A DNA stretch of 64,000 nt from Pseudomonas triticifolii (GCF_014358015.1 NZ_JACONV010000019.1:20186-84185); one strand, 5' to 3'; positions 47,164 through 56,083 are shown, counted from the stretch's first letter. The notes: a model not told the origin generated them from the sequence alone. Program-made: numbers and translations.

Positions 47164-47943
47164 ATGCGTCGCGTGGTATTCAATCAGAAGGGCGGTGTCG
47201 GCAAGTCGAGCATCGCTTGCAATCTGGCTGCAGTCAGCGCTAACGAAGGCTACCGGACCCTGTTGATCGACCTTGATGCCCAGGCCAACTCCACCCAGTA
47301 CCTGACCGGCCTTACCGGCAGTGACATTCCGATGGGCATTGCCGAGTTCTTCAAGCAGACGCTTTCTTCCGCGCCCTTCGGCAAGAAGAATCACGTCGAT
47401 ATCTACGAAACGCCTTTTGACAACCTGCACGTGGTCACCGCCACCGCAGAGCTTGCCGACCTGCAACCCAAGCTTGAGGCAAAGCACAAGATCAACAAAC
47501 TTCGCAAACTGCTGGATGAGTTGAGTGAGGACTACGAGCGTATTTATCTGGACACGCCTCCAGCGCTCAACTTTTACGCGGTGTCGGCATTGATTGCCGC
47601 TGACCGTGTATTGATCCCGTTCGATTGCGACAGTTTTTCCCGGCAGGCGCTGTATGGGCTGCTGCAGGAAATCGATGAATTGAAAGAGGATCACAACGAG
47701 GCTCTTCAAGTCGAAGGCATCATCGTCAACCAGTTCCAGCCGCGTGCCAGCCTGCCTCAGCAAATACTCGACGAGTTGATTGCCGAAGGCCTGCCGGTGT
47801 TGCCGGTCTACCTCAATGCTTCGGTAAAGATGCGCGAATCGCACCAGGTCAACCTGCCACTGGTCCATCTTGATCCCCGGCACAAGCTGACCCAGCAGTT
47901 CGTCGATCTGCATCATCTGCTCGAAACCAACGCTCACGCCTGA
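47164..47943 (+). CDS. Orphan ParA/MinD-family ATPase
   Basis: A 259-aa P-loop ATPase of the ParA/Soj class. The deviant Walker A is QKGGVGKSSIACNLA, followed by LLIDLDAQANST (switch I) and YLDTPPAL (Walker B/switch II). ATG 47164 was chosen because the family begins RRVVFNQKGGVGKS; the upstream extension overlaps the MITE end. No ParB or parS-like gene lies nearby, so it is not an ordinary plasmid or chromosome partition pair. It could position a protein complex in the cell. Function unknown. Confidence 0.86.
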   Translation: MRRVVFNQKGGVGKSSIACNLAAVSANEGYRTLLIDLDAQANSTQYLTGLTGSDIPMGIAEFFKQTLSSAPFGKKNHVDIYETPFDNLHVVTATAELADLQPKLEAKHKINKLRKLLDELSEDYERIYLDTPPALNFYAVSALIAADRVLIPFDCDSFSRQALYGLLQEIDELKEDHNEALQVEGIIVNQFQPRASLPQQILDELIAEGLPVLPVYLNASVKMRESHQVNLPLVHLDPRHKLTQQFVDLHHLLETNAHA

Positions 47944-48055
47944 TTCGATCGTCGCCATGCGGTCTGCGATACCTGAAAGACAGCCATTAATGAGTTGCCG
48001 CTGAAGAAATACGCTCGTGGGAAGCGGCTTGCCAGCGACTGGGTCAAGCCAGTCA

Positions 48056-48090
48056 CAGGCCCGCCGCCTCCCTTGGTCCGGGCCTGTCTT
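48056..48090 (+). terminator. Stem-loop after the ParA-like gene
   Basis: CAGGCCCG (48056-48063) pairs with CGGGCCTG (48079-48086), followed by TCTT. It lies between the convergent ParA-like and PAAR genes; a degenerate REP (GTGGGAAGCGGCTTGCCAGC from about 48017) precedes it. Confidence 0.5.
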
Positions 48091-48494
48091 CACATCGCTT
48101 GAAAGAGCGGGCGGATGACAGGGATGTCGAAGGTGCCGTCCTTGACCGAATTCGTCAGGAACCGGGCACGCAGGCGCGCGGTGCTGGCGAGTTCTTCCGG
48201 TATGTCGATGGCCGCGTCCATGTCTGCCTGGAAGTGCTCCTGCGAGGCGCTCAACCGGTTGCTGCCGGGCTCGCAGCCACATCGTACTTCGTGACCATGG
48301 GTGGCGACCGCCACCCGGTCGTCGATATAGGTCGGGTTGCCCTGGGCGATGAAGCCTACGCTCTTGCACGCAGGGCACCAGACGGGATCACCCATGCGCG
48401 CGACCCGACGCAGGTCAATGACCTCGCTGGAAGAGGTGATCAGCACAAGGCCGCCGCTGGTCGTTGGATCGCCTTCCCTGACTATGTATGGCAT
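48090..48494 (-). CDS. PAAR-domain protein (type VI secretion spike tip)
   Basis: A 134-aa protein with a PAAR motif repeat at residues about 5-85: GDPTTSGGLVLITSSSEV, ARMGDPVWCPACKSVGFIAQGNPTYIDDRVAVATHGHEVRCGC. PAAR proteins cap the VgrG spike of type VI secretion systems and can carry effectors. An extra C-terminal stretch of about 50 residues (EHFQADMDAAIDIPEELAST...) has no motif I recognise. No vgrG, tss or immunity gene is adjacent, so it is an orphan. Confidence 0.85.
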   Translation of the reverse strand: MPYIVREGDPTTSGGLVLITSSSEVIDLRRVARMGDPVWCPACKSVGFIAQGNPTYIDDRVAVATHGHEVRCGCEPGSNRLSASQEHFQADMDAAIDIPEELASTARLRARFLTNSVKDGTFDIPVIRPLFQAM

Positions 48495-48624
48495 AGCGAT
48501 GATTCCTATGGGGTTCTGGAAGCCCGAATGCTAGGTGCAAATGCGTTGAGTGGGGGGCTTCGAAAGCGTTTAAGGACGATTCGTACACACAAATCAGCCA
48601 AGTGTTTCGCGAGTGTTTCCAACG

Positions 48625-48649
48625 GCCTGGGTAATCATTACTCCAGGCG
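48625..48649. promoter_or_regulatory. Operator-like inverted repeat upstream of mdcA
   Basis: GCCTGG-GTAAT-C-ATTAC-T-CCAGGC forms 11-bp arms with one extra base on the right, including a perfect GTAATCATTAC core. It lies 84-108 bp upstream of mdcA, a typical LysR activation-site distance. The LysR gene at the other end of the operon is the natural candidate. The 238-bp spacer holds no gene. Confidence 0.58.
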
Positions 48650-48732
48650 TAACGATTGCGTCGATTGCTTGATTGATGCCCGACACTGATCGCTTCTAAG
48701 GTGAACCACGACAGCGAAATCGTGGAGCGATC

Positions 48733-50409
48733 ATGACAACAACAACTTCCCCCGACGCGCGCTGGACGCGTCGCCGCACCGAGAAACAGCGGCGACTCGA
48801 ACAGGTGCGGGCCCTGGCCGACGGCGTGGTGCTGCCGACTGACAAAATCGTCGCGGCGCTGGAGGCCTTGCTGGTGTCCGGTGATCGCGTGGTGCTTGAG
48901 GGCAACAACCAGAAACAGGCGGACTTTCTGTCCCGAGCGCTGGCCAGGGTTGATCCAGCCAAAATCCATGACCTGCACATGATCATGCCCAGCGTCGGAC
49001 GCGCCGAGCACCTGGACCTGTTCGAGCAGGGCATCGCCCGCAAGCTGGATTTCTCCTTCGCCGGCACGCAAAGCCTGCGTATCAGCCAGTTGCTGGAAGA
49101 CGGCCTGCTGGAAATCGGCGCGATTCACACCTACATCGAGCTGTATTCGCGGCTGGTGGTCGATCTGATCCCCAATGTGGTGCTGGCCGCCGGTTTCATG
49201 GCCGACAAGGCCGGCAACATCTACACCGGCCCGAGCACCGAAGACACCCCCGCGCTGATCGAGCCCGCTGCGTTCAGCGATGGCATTGTCATCGTGCAGG
49301 TCAATCAACTGGTCGAAGACGTCAGCGACCTGCCGCGTGTCGACATCCCGGCGTCGTGGGTCGACTTCGTGGTGGTCGCCGACAAGCCGTTCTACATTGA
49401 ACCGTTGTTCACCCGCGACCCGCGCCACATCAAACCGGTGCATGTGCTGATGGCGATGATGGCCATTCGCGGCATCTACGAGAAACATAACGTTCAGTCG
49501 TTGAACCACGGCATCGGCTTCAACACCGCCGCCATCGAGCTGATTCTGCCGACCTACGGTGAGTCGCTGGGTCTCAAAGGCAAGATCTGCCGCAACTGGA
49601 CGCTCAACCCGCACCCGACGTTGATCCCGGCCATCGAAAGCGGTTGGGTCGAAAGCGTGCATTGCTTCGGCACCGAGCTGGGCATGGAAAACTACATTGC
49701 CGCGCGGCCGGACGTGTTTTTCACCGGGCGTGACGGTTCGTTGCGCTCCAACCGGCAGCTGTGCCAATTGGCCGGACAGTACGCGGTGGACCTGTTCATC
49801 GGCGCGACCTTGCAGGTCGATGGCGACGGGCATTCCTCGACCGTTACCCGTGGACGTCTGGCAGGTTTCGGCGGTGCGCCGAACATGGGCCACGACCCGC
49901 GAGGCCGTCGTCATGCGACGCCGGCCTGGCTCGATATGCGCCAGCAGACCGATGACGGCCCGGCCGCCTATCTGGAACGCGGTAAAAAACTGGTGGTGCA
50001 GATGGTCGAGACCTTTCAGGAGGGCGGCAAACCGACCTTCGTCGAAACCCTCGACGCTGTGGAAGTGGCCCGCAAGAGCGGCATGCCGCTGGCGCCGATC
50101 ATGATCTACGGCGATGACGTGACTCACCTGTTGACCGAAGAGGGCATCGCCTATCTCTACAAGGCCCGCAGCCTGGAAGAGCGCCAGGCGATGATCGCCG
50201 CCGTGGCAGGCGTGACCGCGATCGGCTTGCGCCACAACCCGAAAGACACCGCCCGCATGCGCCGGGAAGGCCTGATTGCCTTGCCGGAAGACCTCGGCAT
50301 CCGCCGCACTGACGCCAGCCGTGAATTGCTGGCGGCGAAAAGCATCGCCGATCTGGTCGAGTGGTCCGGTGGCCTCTACAACCCGCCTGCCAAATTCAGG
50401 AGTTGGTGA
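48733..50409 (+). CDS. mdcA: Malonate decarboxylase alpha subunit (acetyl-S-ACP:malonate ACP transferase)
   Basis: MdcA exchanges the acetyl group on the ACP prosthetic group for malonate, forming malonyl-ACP and acetate. The 558-aa protein shows family blocks VLEGNNQKQADFLSRAL, IPNVVLAAGFMADKAGNIYTGPSTEDTPALIEP, NHGIGFNTAAIELILPTYGESLGL and GRLAGFGGAPNMGHDPRGRRHAT. ATG 48733 has TGGAG upstream. First gene of mdcABCDEGHLM; its stop overlaps the mdcB start. Confidence 0.96.
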   Translation: MTTTTSPDARWTRRRTEKQRRLEQVRALADGVVLPTDKIVAALEALLVSGDRVVLEGNNQKQADFLSRALARVDPAKIHDLHMIMPSVGRAEHLDLFEQGIARKLDFSFAGTQSLRISQLLEDGLLEIGAIHTYIELYSRLVVDLIPNVVLAAGFMADKAGNIYTGPSTEDTPALIEPAAFSDGIVIVQVNQLVEDVSDLPRVDIPASWVDFVVVADKPFYIEPLFTRDPRHIKPVHVLMAMMAIRGIYEKHNVQSLNHGIGFNTAAIELILPTYGESLGLKGKICRNWTLNPHPTLIPAIESGWVESVHCFGTELGMENYIAARPDVFFTGRDGSLRSNRQLCQLAGQYAVDLFIGATLQVDGDGHSSTVTRGRLAGFGGAPNMGHDPRGRRHATPAWLDMRQQTDDGPAAYLERGKKLVVQMVETFQEGGKPTFVETLDAVEVARKSGMPLAPIMIYGDDVTHLLTEEGIAYLYKARSLEERQAMIAAVAGVTAIGLRHNPKDTARMRREGLIALPEDLGIRRTDASRELLAAKSIADLVEWSGGLYNPPAKFRSW

Positions 50410-51296
50410 TGAGTGCACTTCAACTGACACCGCAACCCGTTTCGCTGGCCGGGCATCTGGCCGATCTGGCGGTCGATGCGCTGATGGACGAGGCCAATCT
50501 GTCGCCCAAGCCCGCGCTCGTTGACCGACGCGGCAATGGCGCGCACACCGACCTGCACTTGGGATTGATGCACGCCTCAGCCCTGTCGCTGTGGCCGACC
50601 TTCAAGCTGATGGCCGAGGCTGCTGCGCAGTTCAAAACCATCGGTCAGCCATTGCGTGAAGAGCTGGGCCGTCTTGGGCGCGAAGGTGAGGCGACGATGC
50701 TGCAGACCACGGGCGGTGTGAACACGCATCGTGGCGCAATCTGGGCCTTGGGTCTGCTGGTGACCGCCGCGGCGCTGGATACCCAAGACTGTAAAGCCGC
50801 GACTGTTTGCCAGCGTGCCGCCCGACTGGCGCTGATCGAAGATCGTCAGGTGGTCGCCAGCAACAGCCACGGCCGCGTGGTTGCCCAGCGCTATGGCGCG
50901 ATGGGCGCGCGCGAACAGGCGCAACTGGGTTTCCCTGCGGTGATGAACGTCGCGCTGCCGCAATTGCAGCGCAGCCGTGCGGCAGGCAGTGGCGAGCAGA
51001 ACGCACGTCTGGATGCATTGCTGGCAATCATGACTACCCTGGCTGACACCTGCGTGCTGTACCGCGCCGGGCTTGAGGGGTTGCAGGCCATGCAACAGGG
51101 CGCGCAACGGGTGCTGGACGCGGGCGGTAGCGCCAGCCTGGCGGGTCGGCGCGCACTGCATTACCTCGACCAGCAATTGCTGGCTCTCAACGCATCGCCC
51201 GGAGGCGCAGCAGACCTGCTGGCGGCCTGTCTGTTTGTCGAGGGTCTTGAGCCTGCGCTCGGCCACGTACCCAGCCTTGCACCGAGGAGTGCCTGA
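50409..51296 (+). CDS. mdcB: Triphosphoribosyl-dephospho-CoA synthase MdcB
   Basis: MdcB makes 2'-(5''-triphosphoribosyl)-3'-dephospho-CoA from ATP and dephospho-CoA, the precursor of the MdcC prosthetic group. The 295-aa CitG-family protein has the motifs ALMDEANLSPKPALVDRRGNGAHTDL and TGGVNTHRGAIWALGLL. ATG 50409 overlaps the mdcA stop; the frame's upstream extension was rejected. Confidence 0.95.
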   Translation: MSALQLTPQPVSLAGHLADLAVDALMDEANLSPKPALVDRRGNGAHTDLHLGLMHASALSLWPTFKLMAEAAAQFKTIGQPLREELGRLGREGEATMLQTTGGVNTHRGAIWALGLLVTAAALDTQDCKAATVCQRAARLALIEDRQVVASNSHGRVVAQRYGAMGAREQAQLGFPAVMNVALPQLQRSRAAGSGEQNARLDALLAIMTTLADTCVLYRAGLEGLQAMQQGAQRVLDAGGSASLAGRRALHYLDQQLLALNASPGGAADLLAACLFVEGLEPALGHVPSLAPRSA

Positions 51297-51297
51297 T

Positions 51298-51597
51298 ATG
51301 GAAACCCTGTCTTTTGAATTCCCCGCCGGACAGCCGCCTAAAGGCCGTGCGCTGGTGGGCTGCGTTGGCTCCGGCGACCTGGAAGTACTGCTGGAGCCCG
51401 GGCAGCCGGGCAAGCTGACGATTGAAGTAGTGACCTCGGTCAACGGCGCTTCGTTGCGCTGGAAACACCTGTTCGAGCGCATGTTCGAGGGCCAGACGCC
51501 ACCTGCGTTGAGCATCGATATTCACGACTTCGGCGCCACGCCGGGTGTGGTGCGTCTGCGCATGGAGCAGGGCTTCGAGGAGGTCAGCCATGACTGA
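51298..51597 (+). CDS. mdcC: Malonate decarboxylase acyl carrier protein (delta subunit)
   Basis: MdcC carries the acetyl/malonyl group on a 2'-(5''-phosphoribosyl)-3'-dephospho-CoA attached to Ser25, within LVGCVGSGDLEVLLEPG, the same motif as in characterised MdcC. 99 aa, normal length. The start follows the mdcB stop by one base and the end overlaps mdcD by eight bases. Confidence 0.94.
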   Translation: METLSFEFPAGQPPKGRALVGCVGSGDLEVLLEPGQPGKLTIEVVTSVNGASLRWKHLFERMFEGQTPPALSIDIHDFGATPGVVRLRMEQGFEEVSHD

Positions 51598-52441
51598 TAC
51601 CGCTCGCTTGTTGAGTCAGCACAGCTTCATCGAACTCGGCGCTCGCCAGCGTGCCCGCGCGTTGCTGGATGCGGGCACTTTTCGCGAACTGATCGACCCC
51701 TTTGATCGCGTGATGTCGCCGTGGCTGGCGCGTCAGGGCGTGGTGCCACAGGCCGACGATGGCGTGGTAGTCGCCAAGGGCACGGTCGATGGCCTGCCAG
51801 TGGTGATTGCAGCCATCGAAGGTGCTTTTCAGGGCGGCAGCATGGGCGAAGTCGGCGGCGCGAAAATGGCCAGCGCACTTGAGCTGGCCGCCGAGGATAA
51901 CCGTAACGGTATCCCGACTGCCGCCATCGTGCTGCTGGAAACCGGCGGTGTGCGTTTGCAGGAAGCCAATCTGGGCCTGGCTGCGATTGCCGAGATTCAT
52001 GCGGCGATGGTCGATCTGCGGCAATACCAGCCGGTGATCGGCGTGGTGGCAGGCAGTGTCGGCTGCTTTGGCGGCATGTCCATCGCCGCCGGTCTGTGCA
52101 GTTATCTATTGGTCACGCAGGAAGCACGACTGGGTCTGAACGGTCCGCAGGTGATCGAGCAAGAGGCGGGCATCGAAGAGTACGACTCCCGCGACCGGCC
52201 ATTCATCTGGAGCCTGACCGGTGGCGAGCAGCGCTTTGCCAGCCACCTGGTGGACGGTTTTGCCGCCGACGACGTGGCTGCCATCAGGCAGCAGGTCAGT
52301 GATTGGCTCAGGCAGGGCGTGCCTGTGCAGCACCGTAGCGCTCAGCACGCGCTGTTTCTGGAGCGACTGGCGAATCTCGACACCGAGTCGCAGATCGACC
52401 CGCAAACCGTGCGCACTCTTTTTCAAGGAGCCCGGTCATGA
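51590..52441 (+). CDS. mdcD: Malonate decarboxylase beta subunit
   Basis: MdcD with MdcE decarboxylates malonyl-S-ACP to acetyl-S-ACP without biotin. The 283-aa crotonase/carboxyltransferase-like protein contains IEGAFQGGSMGEVGGAKMASALELAAE and GVVAGSVGCFGGMSIAAGLC. ATG 51590 overlaps mdcC; the mdcE start overlaps its stop by four bases. Confidence 0.95.
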   Translation: MTDTARLLSQHSFIELGARQRARALLDAGTFRELIDPFDRVMSPWLARQGVVPQADDGVVVAKGTVDGLPVVIAAIEGAFQGGSMGEVGGAKMASALELAAEDNRNGIPTAAIVLLETGGVRLQEANLGLAAIAEIHAAMVDLRQYQPVIGVVAGSVGCFGGMSIAAGLCSYLLVTQEARLGLNGPQVIEQEAGIEEYDSRDRPFIWSLTGGEQRFASHLVDGFAADDVAAIRQQVSDWLRQGVPVQHRSAQHALFLERLANLDTESQIDPQTVRTLFQGARS

Positions 52442-53238
52442 GTACTCAACAACGGGGTTTGAACTGGTTCAACGCACTAAGCGCAGGTGCCACGCCAGTC
52501 GCTGGTCTGCCTGCGTCGCTCAGGGTGGCCGACGGTACGCTGGGTGAGCAAACTGTGCGCTTTGTGGCGGTGGTGGCCGACGCGCAAAACCGTTTTCCCC
52601 GGGCGCGCCAGGGCGAGGTCGGTCTGCTCGAAGGCTGGGGCCTGGCGAAGGCGGTGGATGAGGCGATCGAACTGGATCGTGCGCGTCCCGAGAAGCGCGC
52701 GTTGATCGCCATCGTCGATGTACCGAGCCAGGCCTATGGTCGCCGAGAGGAAGCGTTGGGCATTCATCAGGCACTGGCCGGCGCAGTAGACAGCTACGCC
52801 CGGGCGCGGCTGGCGGGCCACCCGGTGATCGGCCTGCTGGTCGGCAAGGCGATGTCAGGGGCGTTCCTGGCCCATGGTTATCAGGCCAACCGACTGATTG
52901 CCCTGCGTGATCCGGGCGTGATGGTGCACGCCATGGGCAAGGCTTCGGCGGCTCGCGTTACGTTGCGCAGCGTCGAGGAGCTGGAAAAACTCGCCGCGAC
53001 GATTGCGCCGATGGCATACGACATCGATAGTTACGCCAGCCTCGGGTTGCTATGGGAAACCCTGTCGGTGAGCCAGATCGAACAGCCGGGCGCGGACGAT
53101 CTCGCCCAGGTGCGTCATGTGCTGAGCAGTGCAATCAAGGATGTGTACGCCAGCGGGTCCGACTTGAGCAGTCGTCTCGGCGCGAGCAATCGGGCGGCTT
53201 CGGCCCATGTGCGCCAACTGATGCGGGCGCAGTGGTGA
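52438..53238 (+). CDS. mdcE: Malonate decarboxylase gamma subunit
   Basis: MdcE is the partner of MdcD in the decarboxylase complex. The 266-aa protein shows IVDVPSQAYGRREEALGIHQALAGAVDSYA and GKAMSGAFLAHGYQANRLIALRDPGVMVHAMGKASAARVT, typical of the family. It overlaps mdcD and mdcG by four bases each. Confidence 0.95.
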   Translation: MSTQQRGLNWFNALSAGATPVAGLPASLRVADGTLGEQTVRFVAVVADAQNRFPRARQGEVGLLEGWGLAKAVDEAIELDRARPEKRALIAIVDVPSQAYGRREEALGIHQALAGAVDSYARARLAGHPVIGLLVGKAMSGAFLAHGYQANRLIALRDPGVMVHAMGKASAARVTLRSVEELEKLAATIAPMAYDIDSYASLGLLWETLSVSQIEQPGADDLAQVRHVLSSAIKDVYASGSDLSSRLGASNRAASAHVRQLMRAQW

Positions 53239-53870
53239 ACGAGCGGGCTTCAGCCGTGCGGCCCCACGACCTGGTGTGGGGCATGCCGCTGTCTGCTTTG
53301 CCTGCCGATGCGCCCGACTGGGCTGTCGAGGCCGTGCTGGCCGGTCGGCCAGTGGTGGTGCGGCGTCAGGTCATGGCGGCGGGGCTGGTTGCAGTCGGTC
53401 TGCGTGGCCGCGCCCGTGAACAGCGTTATGCCGCGAGCATGGCCTGCGCGGATATCTATCGTCGGGTAAGTCCCGAGCAACTGGTGGATACCGGTGTTGA
53501 CTGTTTGCAGGACTGGCCTGCACTTCAGGCCTTGCGGCAGGTGCGTCCGGTCATGGATTCCCTGGGCTTGAGCTGGGGCGTCGGTGGCAGCGCCGGATTC
53601 GAGCTGGCCAGTGGTTTCAGTGCGCTGCATCAGCACAGCGACCTGGATCTGATCCTGCGCACGCCTCAGGTTGTGGATCGGCATTGGGCCGCTGAACTGG
53701 TCGAGGCGCTGGAAACATCGGTCTGCCGGATCGACGTCCAGTTGCAGCTTGAACAGGGTGCCGTTGCGCTGCGCGAGTGGGCACGGCCCGCCGGTCGGGT
53801 TTTGCTCAAGAGTGCCAGTGGTGCCCGATTGGTGACAGACCCCTGGCAACTGGCCGAGGTGTGCGCATGA
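53235..53870 (+). CDS. mdcG: Phosphoribosyl-dephospho-CoA transferase (holo-ACP synthase) MdcG
   Basis: MdcG transfers the prosthetic group made by MdcB onto MdcC. The 211-aa protein has the nucleotidyltransferase motif GGSAGFELASGFSALHQHSDLDLILRTP, with the D-x-D metal ligands. GTG 53235 overlaps the mdcE stop (GTGA); ends overlapping mdcH by four bases. Confidence 0.93.
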   Translation: MNERASAVRPHDLVWGMPLSALPADAPDWAVEAVLAGRPVVVRRQVMAAGLVAVGLRGRAREQRYAASMACADIYRRVSPEQLVDTGVDCLQDWPALQALRQVRPVMDSLGLSWGVGGSAGFELASGFSALHQHSDLDLILRTPQVVDRHWAAELVEALETSVCRIDVQLQLEQGAVALREWARPAGRVLLKSASGARLVTDPWQLAEVCA

Positions 53871-54802
53871 GCAGCCTGTGGGTGTTCCCCGGTCAGGGCG
53901 CGCAACAGGCGGGCATGCTGCATCAATTGCCTGACGATCAAACCGTTCGCGACTGCCTGCAACAGGCGTGCGCGGCGCTGGACGAAGACGTCATGGCGCT
54001 GGACACAACTCCTGCGCTGCAATCCACGCGTGCCGTTCAATTGTGTCTGCTGATCGCGGGCGTGGCCTGTGCCCGGCTGTTGCAGGCGCGTGACTGCCAA
54101 CCTGATTACGTGGCCGGACTGTCTATCGGTGCTTATCCGGCCGCTGTGATCGCAGGCGCACTGGCATTCGAAGATGCGGTTTGGCTGGTGGCGTTGCGCG
54201 GTGAGTTGATGCAGCGCGCCTACCCCGAAGGCTACGGCATGACAGCAGTCATGGGGCTGGATCAAGCGCAGGTCGAAGCAATGATCGCTCAGGTTCACAA
54301 GGCCGAAACACCGGTCTTTCTCGCCAATATCAATGCCGAGAACCAGCTCGTGATGGCGGGCAGCGCCGAGGCGATGCGTCAGGTCGGCCTGCTTGCCAAG
54401 GCCGCGGGTGCGGCGGCCATCAAGCGTCTGGCGGTCAGCGTGCCGTCGCATTGCGCATTGCTCGAAGCGCCCGCGCGAACGCTGGCCGAGGCCTTCGCCA
54501 GGGTCGATCTCAGGAAGCCGAACGTTCGGTACCTGAGCGGCAGCACGGCGCGGCCGGTCATGAACCCTGAAAAGCTGCGTGATGATCTGGCGTTCAACAT
54601 GTGCCGGGTTGTCGACTGGCGCAGCACCGTTGAGACCGCCTATGAGCGAGGCGTACGTCTGCAGATCGAATTGCCGCCCGGTGCCGTGCTGACCGGGCTG
54701 GCGCGCCGAGTGTTCGAACAGGGAACGGCAGTGGCCTTTCAGGCTGCGCGTCTGGACAGTCTGGTCGCGCTATCGCGAGAGGAGGGCACCCGCACCCAAT
54801 AG
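53867..54802 (+). CDS. mdcH: Malonyl-CoA:ACP transacylase MdcH (epsilon subunit)
   Basis: MdcH loads malonyl-CoA onto the ACP, priming the decarboxylase. The 311-aa FabD-like protein begins MSSLWVFPGQGAQQAGML, has the nucleophile Ser86 in VAGLSIGAYPA and the catalytic His in SVPSHCALLEAPA. It closes the catalytic genes before the transporter pair. Confidence 0.95.
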   Translation: MSSLWVFPGQGAQQAGMLHQLPDDQTVRDCLQQACAALDEDVMALDTTPALQSTRAVQLCLLIAGVACARLLQARDCQPDYVAGLSIGAYPAAVIAGALAFEDAVWLVALRGELMQRAYPEGYGMTAVMGLDQAQVEAMIAQVHKAETPVFLANINAENQLVMAGSAEAMRQVGLLAKAAGAAAIKRLAVSVPSHCALLEAPARTLAEAFARVDLRKPNVRYLSGSTARPVMNPEKLRDDLAFNMCRVVDWRSTVETAYERGVRLQIELPPGAVLTGLARRVFEQGTAVAFQAARLDSLVALSREEGTRTQ

Positions 54803-54871
54803 AGACGCCGTGCAGCTGCTACGAAGGACAAAAACAACAACTTCAGCAATGCAAACAGAGGAATAACAACA

Positions 54872-55267
54872 ATGATTATTTACGGTGTGGCGTTTTTGGC
54901 GTTTTGTACGCTGGTGGGTATTTTCATCGGCGAAGTACTGGGCAAATTGATAGGCGTGCCGGCCAATGTCGGCGGCGTTGGTATTGCCATGTTGCTGCTG
55001 ATCGGGCTCGGCAGTTATCTGAGCAAGCGTGGACTGTTCAAAGGCAAGACAGAACAGGGTGTCGAATTCTGGAGCGCGATCTACATTCCGATCGTGGTCG
55101 CGATGGCCGCACAGCAGAATGTCTATGGTGCCCTGAAGGGCGGCCCGATGGCGATCCTCGCTGGCACGCTGGCCGTGGTGGTTGCCTTCGCGATGGTTCC
55201 GGTCCTGACACGCATGGGCAAAGGACAGACACAAGTCCCTGCCGCTCCTACCAAGACGGCGGGGTAA
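54872..55267 (+). CDS. madL: Malonate carrier subunit MadL
   Basis: MadL is the small subunit of the MadLM malonate:Na+ symporter. The 131-aa protein begins MIIYGVAFLAFCTLVGIFIGEVLGKLIGVPANVGGVGIAML and has four hydrophobic helices; NVGGVG and IPIVVAMAAQQNV are family blocks. It lies 69 bp after mdcH and five bases before madM. Confidence 0.95.
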   Translation: MIIYGVAFLAFCTLVGIFIGEVLGKLIGVPANVGGVGIAMLLLIGLGSYLSKRGLFKGKTEQGVEFWSAIYIPIVVAMAAQQNVYGALKGGPMAILAGTLAVVVAFAMVPVLTRMGKGQTQVPAAPTKTAG

Positions 55268-55272
55268 GGGTC

Positions 55273-56037
55273 ATGTACGAGTCCATGATAAAGGTCATCA
55301 CCAGTTACGGGCTGATCAGCGGCTTTGCGGTCATCGGCATCACGATGTGGTTTTCCTACTGGCTCTCCGACACTTTCACCAAAGGCCGTCTGCACGGTTC
55401 GGCCATCGCGATCTTGCTGGGGCTTGTGCTGTCCTATATCGGCGGGGCGATGACGGGCGGGCAGAAAGGTGTCGTGGATCTTCCACTGCTCTCCGGCATT
55501 GGCCTGCTAGGCGGGGCAATGCTGCGGGATTTTGCGATTGTCGCGACGGCCTTCGGCGTCAACGTCAATGAGCTGAAGCGGGCGGGATACGTAGGTGTCC
55601 TCTCATTGTTCGTCGGTATCGCTACCTCGTTCATTGCCGGTGTAGGGGTTGCCAGTGCATTCGGATATACCGATGCGGTCAGCCTGACGACCATCGGCGC
55701 AGGAGCCGTGACCTACATCGTCGGCCCCGTGACCGGCGCGGCCATCGGTGCCAGCTCGGAAGTCATGGCGCTGTCCATTGCGGCGGGATTGATCAAGGCG
55801 ATTCTGGTCATGATCGCAACGCCCTTTGTGGCACCGTTCATTGGTTTGAATAACCCGCGTAGTGCGGTCATCTTCGGCGGGCTGATGGGAACGTCGAGTG
55901 GTGTGGCGGGTGGGCTGGCGGCAACCGATCCGAAGCTGGTGCCTTATGGCTGCCTGACCGCTGCGTTTTATACCGCGCTGGGTTGCCTGTTGGGGCCTTC
56001 GCTGTTGTTCGTCATCATGCGTGGTCTGCTGGGATAG
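55273..56037 (+). CDS. madM: Malonate carrier subunit MadM
   Basis: MadM is the large subunit of the malonate transporter. The 254-aa protein begins MYESMIKVITSYGLISGFAVIGITMWFSYWLSDTFTKGRLHGSAIAI and has about seven hydrophobic helices with glycine-rich loops (GLLGGAMLRDFAIVATAFG, TYIVGPVTGAAIGASSEVMALSIAAG, GLMGTSSGVAGGLAATDPKLVPYG). It is convergent with the LysR regulator. Confidence 0.95.
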   Translation: MYESMIKVITSYGLISGFAVIGITMWFSYWLSDTFTKGRLHGSAIAILLGLVLSYIGGAMTGGQKGVVDLPLLSGIGLLGGAMLRDFAIVATAFGVNVNELKRAGYVGVLSLFVGIATSFIAGVGVASAFGYTDAVSLTTIGAGAVTYIVGPVTGAAIGASSEVMALSIAAGLIKAILVMIATPFVAPFIGLNNPRSAVIFGGLMGTSSGVAGGLAATDPKLVPYGCLTAAFYTALGCLLGPSLLFVIMRGLLG

Positions 56038-56047
56038 CCTGCTCATA

Positions 56048-56073
56048 CCTCAAGCGCGGGCCTGCGCTTGAGG
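56048..56073. terminator. Bidirectional terminator between madM and mdcR
   Basis: CCTCAAGCGC-GGGCCT-GCGCTTGAGG is a perfect 10-bp stem in the 46-bp gap between the convergent genes. No strong T-run. Confidence 0.65.
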
Positions 56074-56083
56074 TGGGTTGTGC

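Noticed and set aside
47164..47943. Plasmid partition locus
   Set aside because: No ParB, replication or mobilisation genes lie near the ParA-like gene.
48415..50430. 671-aa minus-strand open frame opposite mdcA
   Set aside because: Shadow of mdcA; it runs into the PAAR gene and has no recognisable motif.
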